NCBI GenBank assembly: GCA_002943765.1
Contig: PQWQ01000018.1
Span: 310,001 to 374,000 of the forward strand
Direction: 5' to 3'
Source of the DNA: Psoroptes ovis
Taxonomy: Eukaryota; Arthropoda; Arachnida; Sarcoptiformes; Psoroptidae
DNA: 64,000 nucleotides
The translations under genes and the position numbers were made by a program. The notes beneath the pieces are model-generated. The model saw only the letters and a program-made list of their open reading frames with translations. It had not been told where the DNA came from and searched no databases. Below, one piece after another: positions 35,033-48,300 of the stretch; positions within the stretch are counted from its first letter, which is position 1, and every line of letters begins with the position of its first letter.

Positions 35033-36378
35033 TTATACCTTATATTCTTGATATTGTACCGATGGTCGATGTTTACGATAAATTTTCATTTTCATTCTAT
35101 CACCATTATTATTATGATTATTATCATCATCATTATTATTATTACCATTTATAAAGTCATTATTATTATCATTTGAATTATCTTTATCATTAGTTGTCGA
35201 TTCTGATGTAGTCGATGTGGTCGATAATGATGATGATACTACTGCTGCTATCTTTTCTTTAATAGATGATGATTGTTTACCATTGTTTATTTTATGATTA
35301 TTTTCAATATTATTATCATCATTACAACAACAGCTAGCTGAATCTGATGTTGTTGTTGTTGTTGTTGTCGTTGCTTCTGATTGTAATTCAATTTCCATAT
35401 CTGATTTGATTATCGTCGTTGCTGATGTTGATGTCATTATCATTGTTGTATTATGTTGTCGTTGATTATTATGTTCATTATTATCCAAATAATCATCATC
35501 ATCATCAAATTCATTATCATCAAAATTTTCGCCATTATTATTTTTCAATGCCAGCATTAATGATTGTTCTTGTAGCCGTAATTCTCGTCTTTGTTTACGT
35601 CTCATTATTGTTGACATTGATAATGTTGATGAATCGGCCGATGATGATGTTGTAGTTGTTACATCTGATGATGTGGCAGCCATTTTTGTTTTTGTTGCCA
35701 TTATTGTTGTTGCTGGTTGTTGTGATTCTGTTGTTGCCATTTTCGTTGATGAAGACAATATCGATCGATCCATTAAATCAATAGAATCGATCGTTATGTT
35801 AGTCATTTTTTTTAATTGTCCAATTAAAATTTCTTCTTCATTTAATTCTTCTTCAGGTACTGGCGTAACGATGAATCGTGAATGTTGTTTTCGATTATTT
35901 TGTTCATCACTTTCTATTGTTGTTGTGATTTCTGTAATTGTTGCGGCTGTTGTTGCGTTTGTTGCTGTGTTTGTTGCGTCAGTAGCTGCTGTTGTTGTTC
36001 CTGAACATGTGTTTGTTGTATCATTTGTTGTGATTGATATTGGCGGGCCATCTCTTCTAACCATTGTCGTGGTAATGTACAGTAATTGTTCTGTGTTTGA
36101 TGTTGATATTGGTGATATTGTTGATGGTTTTGCATTGTATTGAGCATGGTGGATGTTGTATTGTTCATTGTCATCATCGGATATGGTGGAATATGTTCGA
36201 CATTCATGTCGAATGTCGTAGGGATTGAATACTCTTGCTGTTGATTCATCTGTTGTTGTTGTTGTTGCTGCTGCTGTTGTTGACGTCTCTGCTGATGTAA
36301 TTGTGGCAGTAATTGTTGGGATAATCTTTGTGGGAGTTGAATAGGCAATGATTGACGATTCGAACGGCGAGTCGAACA
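35033..36378 (-). CDS. Alternative reading frame of the ADAM terminal exon
   Basis: The same genomic exon is open in a second frame from its acceptor to a TAA at 35033, about 448 codons. The first 155 or so overlap the phase-matched frame, and the remaining 293 are open only here. The non-overlapping part contains HSRFIVTPVPEEELNEEE, a Lys/Arg-rich RRKQRRELRLQEQ and long Thr/Ser/Asn/Asp runs. It ends in EYKV, a plausible class II PDZ ligand; vertebrate ADAM22 also ends in a PDZ ligand. The overlap is partly explained by CAN repeats, which are stop-free in all frames. The unique 293 codons are too long to be chance in such AT-rich DNA. An acceptor about 53 bases into the exon (CCCACAAAG, before ATTATC) would splice the phase-0 donor into this frame. 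A repeat-length assembly error is the other explanation. Confidence 0.55.
35914..36378 (-). CDS. ADAM11/22/23: ADAM gene, terminal exon in the phase-matched frame
   Basis: The acceptor TTTCATTTGCAG joins the phase-0 donor at 36524. The resulting frame encodes CSTRRSNRQSLPIQ, a poly-Gln run, IPPYPMMTM, CTLPRQWLEEMARQYQ and a Gln-rich end, stopping at 35914. The non-repeat segments look genuinely coding. A second open frame covers the same bases. Confidence 0.6.
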   Translation of the reverse strand, partial: CSTRRSNRQSLPIQLPQRLSQQLLPQLHQQRRQQQQQQQQQQQMNQQQEYSIPTTFDMNVEHIPPYPMMTMNNTTSTMLNTMQNHQQYHQYQHQTQNNYCTLPRQWLEEMARQYQSQQMIQQTHVQEQQQQLLTQQTQQQTQQQPQQLQKSQQQ

Positions 36379-39292
36379 CTGCAAATGAAATTGTAAAAGA
36401 AAAAAAAAATAATAAGAAAATTAATGACTTCAGAATCAACGATTCAAAAACAAAAGAATTCAAATAAAGTAATTGAATTAATTAATAAATTTAATGAATT
36501 AATCGAGATTAATTATCGCTTACAGGAAGTGCTTCTTCACTAGCACTTCGTGTTAATGAATTTAGACCATTATTACTTCCGATGCTTCCGCCATCAATTT
36601 GTTGATGATGTTGGTGGTGTTGTGGGAACAGAAAATTGCCACCAAAACCATTATTATTCGTCAAAGACATTATAAAATTATTGAAACCAGAATAATGTGA
36701 ATTCATGTCGGCATTCAAGTCTGAATCGAATCCGCTACCATTTTCAGCATAATCATAATCACCATCTCCATCATCATTATCAATATCATCATCATCATCG
36801 ACATCAACAACAACAATATCGTCATCATCATCATCATTAACATTGTCCGAAATATTATTATCATCAGATGAGCCATCGGTCAATTTACATCGTCTACGAT
36901 TTCTACAATGATGTCGATGGCTGCGTCGCTGATTACTGCTACCGCTTCCAACACTTCCACTTCCACTTCGACGACCATTGTGCTGCTTTTGTTTGCCGAC
37001 ATTATCATTTAATAAATCATCTTCACGTGCTGTTGTAGATGTTGTTGTTGTTGTCGATGTAACTGTCGATGGTGATAATGGCGGTAATGTTGTATAGTAT
37101 GTTGTCGATTGATTATATTCATCTGATCTAGTCCTTTAAGAGGGAAAAAAGAATTAATCACTCATGGATTAAAATGAAAATAGATCAATCAGCGATCGAT
37201 AACTTACCTACAAATAGCTGAAGATGGTGGAGGTGGTGGCTGTGGCGATGGTTGTAAACGTGATGCTTGTTTAACAAAACCTTGTAAATTAGTTCCCATA
37301 TAATAATCTAAATCAAATTTCAGCTGTGATGTTGATGATGATGATTGAATGGTTGATGTTGTTGCTGCTGCGGCTGCCGTTGTTGTTGTCGCACCGGCTG
37401 GAATCGAAGAACGGATACAATTCCCACCACCACCACCACCAACACCAACACCACTATATAAATCAGAATTAGTAGTACTAGCGATCGTACCTCCTCCTCC
37501 TGCTACATTGCCTCCCAAATTGCCACCGCCGCCACCACCACCAACGGATGTTGTTGTTGAGAGGCCACCAGGTGCCGATGATGGTGCTGATGATTGTACA
37601 CCTCCACCAAGTTCATCTAATTGTTGCAGTAAATGTGCTAAATTTCTGATTTTTATCGTCGATGATGACCCTAGTGTTGGAACCACTGCTGTTGATGTAG
37701 ATGACGATGTTGTTGCAACGATTCCACCACCTACAGGAGCAATGTTTGATGAATTCAATTGCTGTTGCTGCTGCTGTTGTTGTTCGACTAAATTCGATAA
37801 ATCATTGACAGCAGATTTTTGAAATTGTTCATTAATCTTAATCAAACCTTTTAAAAAAAACAAAAGAAAGAAAGAAAAATGAAACTTAATTAAACTTTCC
37901 TAACAGAAATCAATTGGAAAAAACAAAGAAATAATGAAATTATTTCAACAATCTTGGCATATATGGAATCGACTCAAAATTGAAAATTCTAGTCACAAAC
38001 AAACAAATAAAAACAAATAAGCAACATTCGATAAAACAACAATTATTATTGAAAGAATATTGAATGTTTAAAAAAAAAAAATGGTCATTGGTCAATGGAC
38101 TAGTTATTACGATCAAACACACACAACACATAATGAAATAATGATGCCTTGGAAACCTTAACGATTGGTCATGATGAATGATTCTTTTCTTTTCCTCAGA
38201 TCACAGAATAGTGAACCATTTACTCTTGTTTTTTTCGAAAATTTCAAACGCAGAATATTCTTAAGAGCCAGGATTCTGATTGCAGGACCCAGACGCAGGG
38301 TCCCAGCACTGGATCCGCAATTCTTCAGTGGCCGATTCTTGCCAAGTTCCCTGATCCATTTCCAGCCAACAGGAGAACCTATCGAATACCCAAATTGTTG
38401 AGAGTTTATCAGTGTATTTACTACTCGAGTCGATGGAAAATTTTTCATTGTTTTTTCTACGAATAAAAATTTCATTTATTTTATTCAGAAAATAAAAACC
38501 CAAAAAATCAATTAATCAAATTGAACTGAAATGGAAGTAAATTTTTTCTCCTTGAAAATCATCAAATTGTCAAAAATTCTATGCGATTCTATGCATCAAA
38601 TGAAGTAAACTGAAACATTCAAAACACAGAGAAATTGAATTGAACTAATGATTTTCAAACTAAAGAATATGGCACAAACACACACACGACAAAGCTTATA
38701 CGATGCACCAATAGTACTACAAGTGATTTGATTGAAAAATAATAGGAAATTTAAAAATAAAGAATGAAAATAAAATAAAAAATTAAATTGAAAATAATAA
38801 TGGCAAAAAGTATATCAGATTTAGATTAAGGGCAGCATGTGCATGTTTCGCTCGAGAGCCAAAGATACAACACAAAGATGCACACACATGTGAAACACAG
38901 ACAGACACATGGTTTGGAGAACTTTGAACGTAAGGAAAAAAAATCCAAGAAAAAAAAATTGAGTAAAATGAATTTGATTGATCGAAAAATATCGGGAAAA
39001 AGACGGGCAAATTTCTTTGAAAGAATATTCTTTCTTAAGAATATTCTGTCGGAGAAAATGTACTCTTAAGGAGAATTTTCTCATGATATTCTTAGCCAGA
39101 ATATTCTTCAAAATAGAAACCTTTTAAATTCTTGAAGTAAAAAAAAAAATGAAAATTTTGATGTAAAAAACGTGTTTTTATTTCAATTTTCTTCCAGTTT
39201 TTTTTTTACTTCAATTTACTTTTTGGTCCTTCTTTTAAACTTTTTCTCATGAAGAATAAGCGAATATCGATCCATTGTTAAATTCTGGTGAA

Positions 39293-39327
<35 letters not shown>

Positions 39328-42300
39328 GAATATGAAATTCTTTGTCTGTCTCCTTGTGTTGGTGTGTTTCAGTTTTTTTTTTTTCGTTTTCTTCTTCAAA
39401 ATCCATAAAGAATTTCGATAGAATTTCATTTTTTTTTTACTATTTTATTTTTCTACGAAAAATAAAACTAACAAACATTTAGCATCGATCCATGCTAGCA
39501 CATAGACAATGAATTCCAGTACATGGATCGAATACAATGATGGAAAGAAATAATAATGAACGAACGAGAAAACATTGTCCAAAATTATTGATTAAGAATT
39601 AAATTTTGGAGTAAAATTATAAAAAATTTGATGTAAAAGACATGAATTTTTTTTCTGATTTTTCTTGGTTGTTTCATTGTGGGTTTCATTTGAAAATTGA
39701 AATTAATTTTCAATTTTATTTCTGAAATTGAAAATTAAAAAATCATCGAAAGAATTCATTGAAAACCATTCCGAATTCAAATTGGAATTCTGTTCTGAAA
39801 TTGAGTTCACTGAAGTCTGAATTTTTCCGAAATTCTCTAAAATTATGAGATTCTATAGAATCTCGGAATCTCTTCGTATTTGCTGGAACTAAATTTGATT
39901 TTGAATTTTTTTTTATTTTTATTTTTTTGAAAAAATTAATTTAAAATTAAACGAATCATTTGTTTTCTATTCTGTAATCATCAATTTGATTTCAATTTTG
40001 AGTTCAATTGATTTCAATTTTGGATTCAATTGGTTTTAATCAGAATTCAATTGAATTTATTATTATTGAAAAAATTATTGAAAAACGGAATTCTCGATTT
40101 ATCTTTGATTGTAATTTGGGTTAAATTGAAATTTGAAAAATCAACCATAATTTAACCCCAGATTAATATTGTTTTTGAGCAAGAAAAAAAATTGCCCAAA
40201 ATATTTTGTTTTTTTTTTACCATAAAAAAAATCTCCAACATTCTTAATTGATTTAATGAAGCATTAAATATTAGTGGGTGTGAGTGTATTCAGTGTGTTT
40301 AATTGTACGGATGCGTATGGATTCACCGATATTGTTATGGTTTGATGTACATTGGTTTGGTGCACTGGTTTTTTCTGGTGTCTACGAATAGAAATTAAAA
40401 ATCAATGAAGGAAATTTGGCTGGAATTCTTCGGGATCCAGAATTTGTGCTCGAGAAAGCTTAGAAATTCAAAGATTTCTCTAAATTTTTCGAGAGCGGAT
40501 CGAAACAGACGAATCATTTGAAAAAATCAAATGGCAAATTGATTAAAAAAATGACCGAAATTTCAAATGAAAAATAAATCCAAACAATTAATTTTAAATT
40601 AGATATCGATTAATTAAGATATCAATTGAATCATTGAATTTCGAAAAAATATGTTTCCATTGAAATAATTATGATAACGGACGAATTTCCTACAACAGAC
40701 TTAATTTGAATCAATTCGAGTCGAATTTTTCACGTGAATAACTTCTTATGAGAAAAATATTAAATATTATCGGCCAAATTAGAACAGAAATGAAACAAAA
40801 ATTATAATTTTTTTAATTACGATTGATATGATTAAAGGATTTGTATTTTATTTCTAATTTTGAGTGTTTGAAGAAAGCTTTTCCACAGTAAATACCATTA
40901 CACTTATTCGTAAACACATCTCAAACATATATTCGAGTATATTCAAAAACGATTATAAACGATGGAATACTTCGGAGATATTTGAGGAAATATAAATGAA
41001 TCAAGTAAAATTATTGGTAACAAGTGAATAATTAATTTATCCAGAATAATTTTTTCAGTCAAATATGAATCTAGATTTGAATCTAAATCAGCCGTTTCGG
41101 CTATTTTTTCATTTTTTTAACTTCAAGTTGTCGTTCAAGTTCATATAACCATAAGAAATTGAAAATTAAAGAATGGAAAAAACGAAGAGAATTCTGCATA
41201 CCATTACACTTTGGAGAGACCAAAATCAGAGAATTATATTTCCAAAAATTACAGAATAAGAATCAAAACCTAGCAGAATCTCGATGAAAATTCACAGAAT
41301 CTACGCAAAAATATCCTAGAATCTTAATAAGAATTAAAAGTAGAACTTCAGTTTACTTATTCTGTAATTATTATGATTATGATTATTATTATTATTAATT
41401 GAACATTTTGAAATTATGTTGTTGATCATAAAGTAAAATATTATTAACCCAAATCTGAATTATTCTAATTTCATATGAGCCAGAATAATTATATTTTTTG
41501 TGTATTTTATTTTTACAGGCTCAGAACGTTATATACACATTCGAAGAAATGTTAGCACATTTTCATTTTTCGTTTAGGCTGCTTAGGCTGTTTAGCACGG
41601 AACAACAACAGCAGCAACAACAACAACAATAACCAATTCTTTGGGTACAAATAATAATTCTCGCAAGAAAATTATTATTATTATTACCATTATAAACTAC
41701 CAATCTAGAAGAAATTGTTGAGATTATTTAGATGGAAAAAAAATATGCCAGAAGAAATATTAATATTAGAAATGATAAATGGGATTTTTATTTTTGTTGC
41801 TTTGATGTAGTACTAAATACTAATCGAATAAAGTATACCAATATTCTTTTAAATATGATTTAGATTGCAATAAGACTTGATCAATTCAATTCAATTCGAT
41901 TCAAATAAATCAACATTCATCAATAATTTTGATGATGATGATTCTGATGATTTCAAATGTTGAAAAACATATAAACATAAAAATACATCTTGAAAATACA
42001 TACGAATATACATCCAATTAATCAATTGATTGATTTATATATTTTGCTCAATGTTTTCTCGAAATAAAATGAAGATATTTTATTTTATTTGGCTGTCTAA
42101 GTAGTACTGTATTTATTTGAAATGAAATTCATTTGGAAAAATGGTAAACATTTAGGGCTCTATTTTGCTTGTTTTTTGTTATTATTATTTGAAATATTAT
42201 CTTAATTAAACAAGAATATTCTTTAGTATTATTATTTTCATTATTTGTAATAAGTTAGAAAAAGTTTGACCATTAATAAGTTTTTCTATTTTTGATGGAC

Positions 42301-45300
42301 CCTTGGGTACACACGACTATGTTTTGTTACTTTTTTTTCTTATTGTTAGAATAATCATAATAATAATAATAATAAGGATATTCAAAGAAATTTGAAAATC
42401 GATCGATAATATTTATTGATGTAAATTCTAGTTTTTCAATGCACTGGACATTGGTGGTATCGATGATGGTGGTGGCGGTCTTGGTATCGATAACCATACT
42501 TTGAATCCATCATATATAAACCATTGTGTTGCTGTCAATGTACCAATCATTATGATACGAGGAATTAAACCTTTCCAAACATTAATTGGTCCTAATTGTT
42601 TCAATACATCGATCCATGATGATTCACTGTTTGTTTGATTTAATTTCGATACAACAGTATCGGCTGGATGTGATACAACAGCACAAAATATGCCAGCAAT
42701 ATAACCGGATATGAATGTTATCATTAGCTGTTCTTGTTTATTACATTGATCACGAGGCTTTGGTACAACATAACGATATAATAATTCAATAGTACGTTCA
42801 AAACATGAAAATTTCATCATAGTATACGGTATTTGACGAAACCATAATGGCTGTAATCCTTTATAAAAACCATTAATACCTTCTTCTCGATAAATTGTTT
42901 TAGCAATTGTACGAAATTTACCAGATGAATCGGGTATTGTTTGCATTCGAACTTTACAAGCTTCAAATGGTGATAATGCAATATCGGCAAATAATTCTGC
43001 TGTTGCTGATGCAGCCAAATATAATGATGTACGATATTCATATGAATAATTTGGACCCAAAATGTTTGAATATACATTCTTGAATAATTCATAAAAACCA
43101 AATTTACCAAGACCTTGTAATGAATAGCCGATAGCGGTTGGTAGCCAACCACGTGTCAAACCACGTAGGCCACCTTCATATTGATATGATAATAGAAAAC
43201 CAGTACTAATATTACGATAATATGATGGATTCACTTGTATACGACATTTAATCAAATCTAATGGTGTAAGCATTGTATGTGTCAAACCACAGCTTAATGC
43301 ACCACCGATCGCACAAAGTATATAATATTGTGATGAACCGAATTTAATTTGACCATTATTAACGGCCAATTGTTTAATATTATCATCATTATCGACTAAA
43401 CAATAAGCTGATCGTAAGAAATTCATCTTTTGTTCATTCGGATTAAAAAAAAATCAAATTTCATTCAATTTCGACGAGCGAATATGATTACGTAAACAAA
43501 TGGCTGAGGAGGGGGAAGAAAAATTTCTTCAATTTTTTCTCTCAAAAATTTAGAGTCGTCCTTTGTGAACAGCATCGAAAATCGAAAATATTCGAAAAAA
43601 ATTCAAATTTTTCGGCGCGAAAACCTTAAAATTTAAAGTTTAAATCAATTAAATTATTCTGAAAATTGATTTCCTTTTACCCAATGGAAACAATTGAAAA
43701 TTTGAAATCTGATTCTGATTCTTTTTGAGAGCAAATGCACTAAAAATTAGTCTAAAAAACTAGACATGGATATACTAATAAGAAACAGAAGAAGAAGTAA
43801 AAACTTTTGAAATAATGTTTTCTCTTTTTTTTTAATTGTAACTTTCGTGTTCTAATTTTCTATAAAATTTGAAAAAGCTAAAAATTGAGAAATTCTCGTA
43901 AACAACTTAATCAGGGATTTTTCATTAAAAAAAATCTCCCAAAAAATTTTCATGAATGTCCTCTACACGGGTATGGAATAATTTGAGGGCGATTTCGAAA
44001 CAATTTCCAATTCTTACAAACCAAGACAGTCGTAGCTCAAGAATTATCGTCGAAAATAACCTCGTCGCAGACGTAAAACCTCGGGAATCGTAGAATTTCT
44101 CAGAAAAAAAATAAAATAAAATGAAATAATTATTAAAATTTCAAGAAATTTTGGGAAAAATTTTCACCGTATCCATACCAGAATCACGTTGAGACTAAAC
44201 ATTATAATTAATTCTCTGAAGAATATGAACATCATTGGAAATAAATGATAAACACAAAATGGTTAGCAGTGAATTCGTACACAATAAGAACAATAAATGT
44301 ATGATTATCAATAAGAAATTTTCGAGAATCAAAATTTCAAATTTTATGAAATTTGAAATTTTTTGACAGCAAACATTTGAAAATGTTCAGAAAAATTTTG
44401 TCACAATTTTTTCTGCTTGGTCACAATGAAACCGAACAACACGATCTTTGGTGAACAATTGTTTGTTCTTGGTTGGCCAAAAAGCGATGGAAAATGATGA
44501 CATTTCGCAATTGAGATTCATCATATGATTCACAGCTATTATTCAAACGATGAACACACATCAACAACATGAACAATGAACAGTCGAAATTGTAATTAAA
44601 TTAAATTTAAATTCAATTCTTGATTTTCAAAATTTTGGATTTTATCTTTGAAGAATTTTCTTCAGAATAAAATTTACTGCAGAAATTTTGACAGTTTTCA
44701 ATTTTTTTTTTTTTTTGTTTTGTTTGGTGAATTTTCAAATTAAATTTGTGATAATCGGTGAATTATTTCATTTTATTTTATTTCATTTTCATTTTTTCAT
44801 CCAGTTTTTCATAGAAGTTATGTCTGAATACAACAATCATTTGGTGACGATTTTCGCTTGTTGTTGACAATCATTGTTTTGTCAACAACCGAGAAATTCT
44901 GGGCCAAAGTTGGCCATTTTTTCAAAATGGCACACCCGAGATGAGATGAACCGAACCGAAGTGACTGAAAAGTTTAAAATTTAATGATCCAATGATTTTG
45001 GCGGCAAACAAATGTGAAAAATGAAATGAAAAATGAAAAATAATAAAATAATGAATAATCAAATATTCCGGAAATATTAAGTGGTAAAATAATAATAATG
45101 ACAACAACAACAATGATGATGATGATAATTACCATCACCACCATCGCCATCAAATTTGAAAAAATGATGGTTCCGGACCTTATCATCGTCATCAGTGCCA
45201 TCAAGTGATGAATATTTCTGTGCGATTGAATAATTTGAACATTTTGAATGATTTGAAATTTGAAAATTTGAAATTAATCATTAAATGGTGGCGAAAGGAT

Positions 45301-48300
45301 TTGTCTAATCAAAAAGTTTTAGGATTTTCATATGATTTAAATTTTATGATTATTAGATTGTTCAATTGTTATTGTTGTTGTTTCAAAACAATTTACGAAT
45401 TATTTTGCATTATTTTCTTCAAATAAAACCACAAAATATTCCATCATTGAATTCCATGGAATTTTTCACAGAATTTTTGTGTGAAAAATTCTTCAATTCA
45501 AAGTTTTACAATTTTTTTCAAAAACGGATTCTTTGCTTAGGCAAACCTTTGAAAATGAAGCATTCATAAAATGACAATCAACAGAAAGTGAAAAGATATT
45601 TCGAACGAATACTAAGTACAATCAATGGAAACGAAGCATTATCATTCAACACTGAATAATATATGAGATGAAATGATATCAGAATCATATTCAATGATAT
45701 ATTCTAGCATATTTCTTTCGTTTATTTATATGAATCTACATCAAAAGATAAAACTATCAAAGATGAAGATTGAACAAATGAAAACAGAGCAACCAAGAGC
45801 AAAAAACACCCATAATCATTATGATCATCAAACGATGATGGCAAAGATGGTGGAAAAAAAATGGAAGGAAACCATTAACTAACGATATGTGTTTGGTGAT
45901 ATGTATTTTTGGTATGTTTATCAGTATTTTGAAGAAAATGTGAAATAAAATCAAAGAAAAAGGAAAAATTCAGATTTCATTTTATTCTTCATTGTTGATG
46001 TTGATGTTGATGATGATGATAATCATCATCATCATTGGCAACCAAGAAGAAATTGCCAACCATCCATTATATGTCATCACATCATCAAAACGATATCGAA
46101 TTGGTGGAGAAATTGAGGCTTGTTTTCGGATGTTTTCGGGTGGATGATATGACGAGTAAAATGAATGTCCAATGTTTCGCGTGAAATTTTACTGAAAATT
46201 TTCACCAGAAAAAAAAACAATGAAAAATGTTCATTTTTTGGTTCAAAAGAATTTTAAGTAAAAAATATTTGAAAACGTTTCATTTAAAAGAAATACAATT
46301 TAATTGCAGTCATTTGAAATACTTTCATTTATTTTCGACTAGATTGAAATGGTAAAATCAATTGGAAATCGATGGAGAAATAAAAAAAAATCAAAGCATT
46401 CAAATCAATCGAAGTAAAGTAGAAGAAAATCAATCTGAAACAAAAAAAAAAGATTGATCGATTTTGATTGATTTTGAAGAGGAAAGAAAATGGAAAAATT
46501 TCAATTATCATTTGTGGAACAAAAAATATTGAAAATTTTCAATTTTTTAGAAAATTCTTTGAAAATGTTGAACCGTTCCAATTGATTATAATCGGATGAT
46601 GATGATAATAACACAAAGATTTTTTCGAAAAAATTAAGATTTAAGATATAATTATACTTTATGAATGAATGGAACTCAATTTTCTTAGATTTCAAGTCGA
46701 AGAAAAATAGAATCAATTGATAATTATCATTTAGATCAAGACTTTGGATATTTTTAATTTATTTTATGGTTTTTTGGTTCAATTTTGAATCATTGATCAA
46801 TCATAGTTTACTCCGACCTACTAGAAGTAGATTGAAGTTGATTGAGTTTGATTGATTGAATCTCAAGATTAATTTTGATCATTGAAAAATGATCAGGACC
46901 TAAGTATTTAAAAATATTTGATAACTTACCAGCACCATAATCAGATTCGAATAATGTTTTCTTCAGATTTTCAGTTAATAAATGTTGTTGAATACCATTT
47001 CCACCATGATGGACCGTATGATGACCATGATGGCCATGGCCGTGATGATGATGATGATGATGTGGTAAATGATGTGAATGTTGCTGTTGTTGTTGCTGCT
47101 GCTGTGTTTGATGATGATGCTGATGTGGATGATGATGTTGAGGTTGTAAATTTGGATGACCAATTAATTGATTCATTGTGGATTGTCTTAATGTAATACC
47201 AGGTGATAGCAAATGATGATTTCCTGATGTTGTTGTTGTCGTTGTTGATGGTGTTATTGTTGTTGTTGATATTGGTGCCGACATATCGACATTGCCGCCT
47301 ATTGTTATGTCGATCATATCATCAATAATATTTGTAATATTATTATTAATTGCATTTGAATTGATCACAGTATCGGTTGTACAACGAACATGTTGTTGTT
47401 GTTGTTGACGTTGAGCAGTTTGTAATGCTTCAAGAATATCTTCATGATAACCATTCAAATTTTTCAATGTTCGTTCAACTTCGGTCAATGGTGAATCGGA
47501 TAATGATGAATCGGCCATTGAATCATTTGTTGTCGTTGTTGTTGTTGTCGATGTTGACATTGATTGTCTATGCAATGAATGACGAGAATGTCTTAATTCT
47601 TGTGATTGTTGAAGCAATGATGTTGTGGTTCCAGTTGATTGTTGCTGTTGTTGTGCTTGTGAACGCGACAATGATGGAGGTGGCGGCGGTATCGATATTA
47701 GTTGTTGTGCTGGTTGCTGTTGCTGCTGAGATTGTGATGATTGTGGTGGTAATGAATCATTAGATGATACCATTGCAGCTGCTACTGCAGCAGCCGATGA
47801 CAAATCACCAAATGGTAAATTTGCTTGACTTAAAATCGATGCCCAACGTTGTTGTTGTTGCTGCTGTTGATGTTTTTGTTCTTTACATGATAATTTTGAT
47901 AAATTATTTGGTGATAATTCAATGAAGCGATTTGTGGCGGCTGATGATGTTAATTGTCCACAATTGCTTCGTTCATCGATCAACAATAATTCATCATCTT
48001 GATCCATTAATGATGGATCAACTGGTGATGTTGCCGAATCTTTACGATTATCTTTACTCAAATAGATATGATGTTGTGTTGATGATGGTGTCGATGACGA
48101 ATGATGTATTGCACCGCCTAAAGCAATATTCATTGGTAATGGTGGTAATGTTTTTTGTTGCTGCTGCTGTTGTTGTTGTTGTTTCATTTCCATCATTTTA
48201 TCTTCACGATAAGATGGCATTGAACCAAATTTAATAATTCTTGGCATTGAATTTGTTTGATGTGATGATGTTTGTTGATTTACACTACCGGTCAATGATA

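Larger units (their letters stand above)
37848..42411. other. Intron sequence of the ADAM gene
   Basis: No recognised exon. It contains the GC-richer island at 38158-38503, the GAATATTC cluster at 39013-39107, a 33-base A run (39294-39326) and (CAA)n near 41610. Several short open frames occur without motifs. Confidence 0.55.

Noticed and set aside
36001..36080. Possible 80-base GT-AG intron inside the ADAM terminal exon that might link the two frames
   Set aside because: Removing it creates an immediate TGA at the join, and the segment includes the plausible coding stretch CTLPRQWLEEM.
35419..36143. Plus-strand open frames rich in Val, Ile and Leu opposite the ADAM terminal exon
   Set aside because: Antisense images of Asn/Asp/Thr/Gln microsatellites; no motif or splice context.
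37349..37822. Plus-strand Pro/Val-rich 157-codon frame
   Set aside because: Antisense shadow of the Gly/Ser/Thr runs in ADAM exon 8.
42817..43152. Alternative minus-strand frame within the phosphate carrier
   Set aside because: Overlaps a clearly identified carrier gene; no independent evidence.
46918..48234. Plus-strand open frames opposite ADAM exon 7
   Set aside because: Antisense shadows of Gln/His-rich coding repeats.
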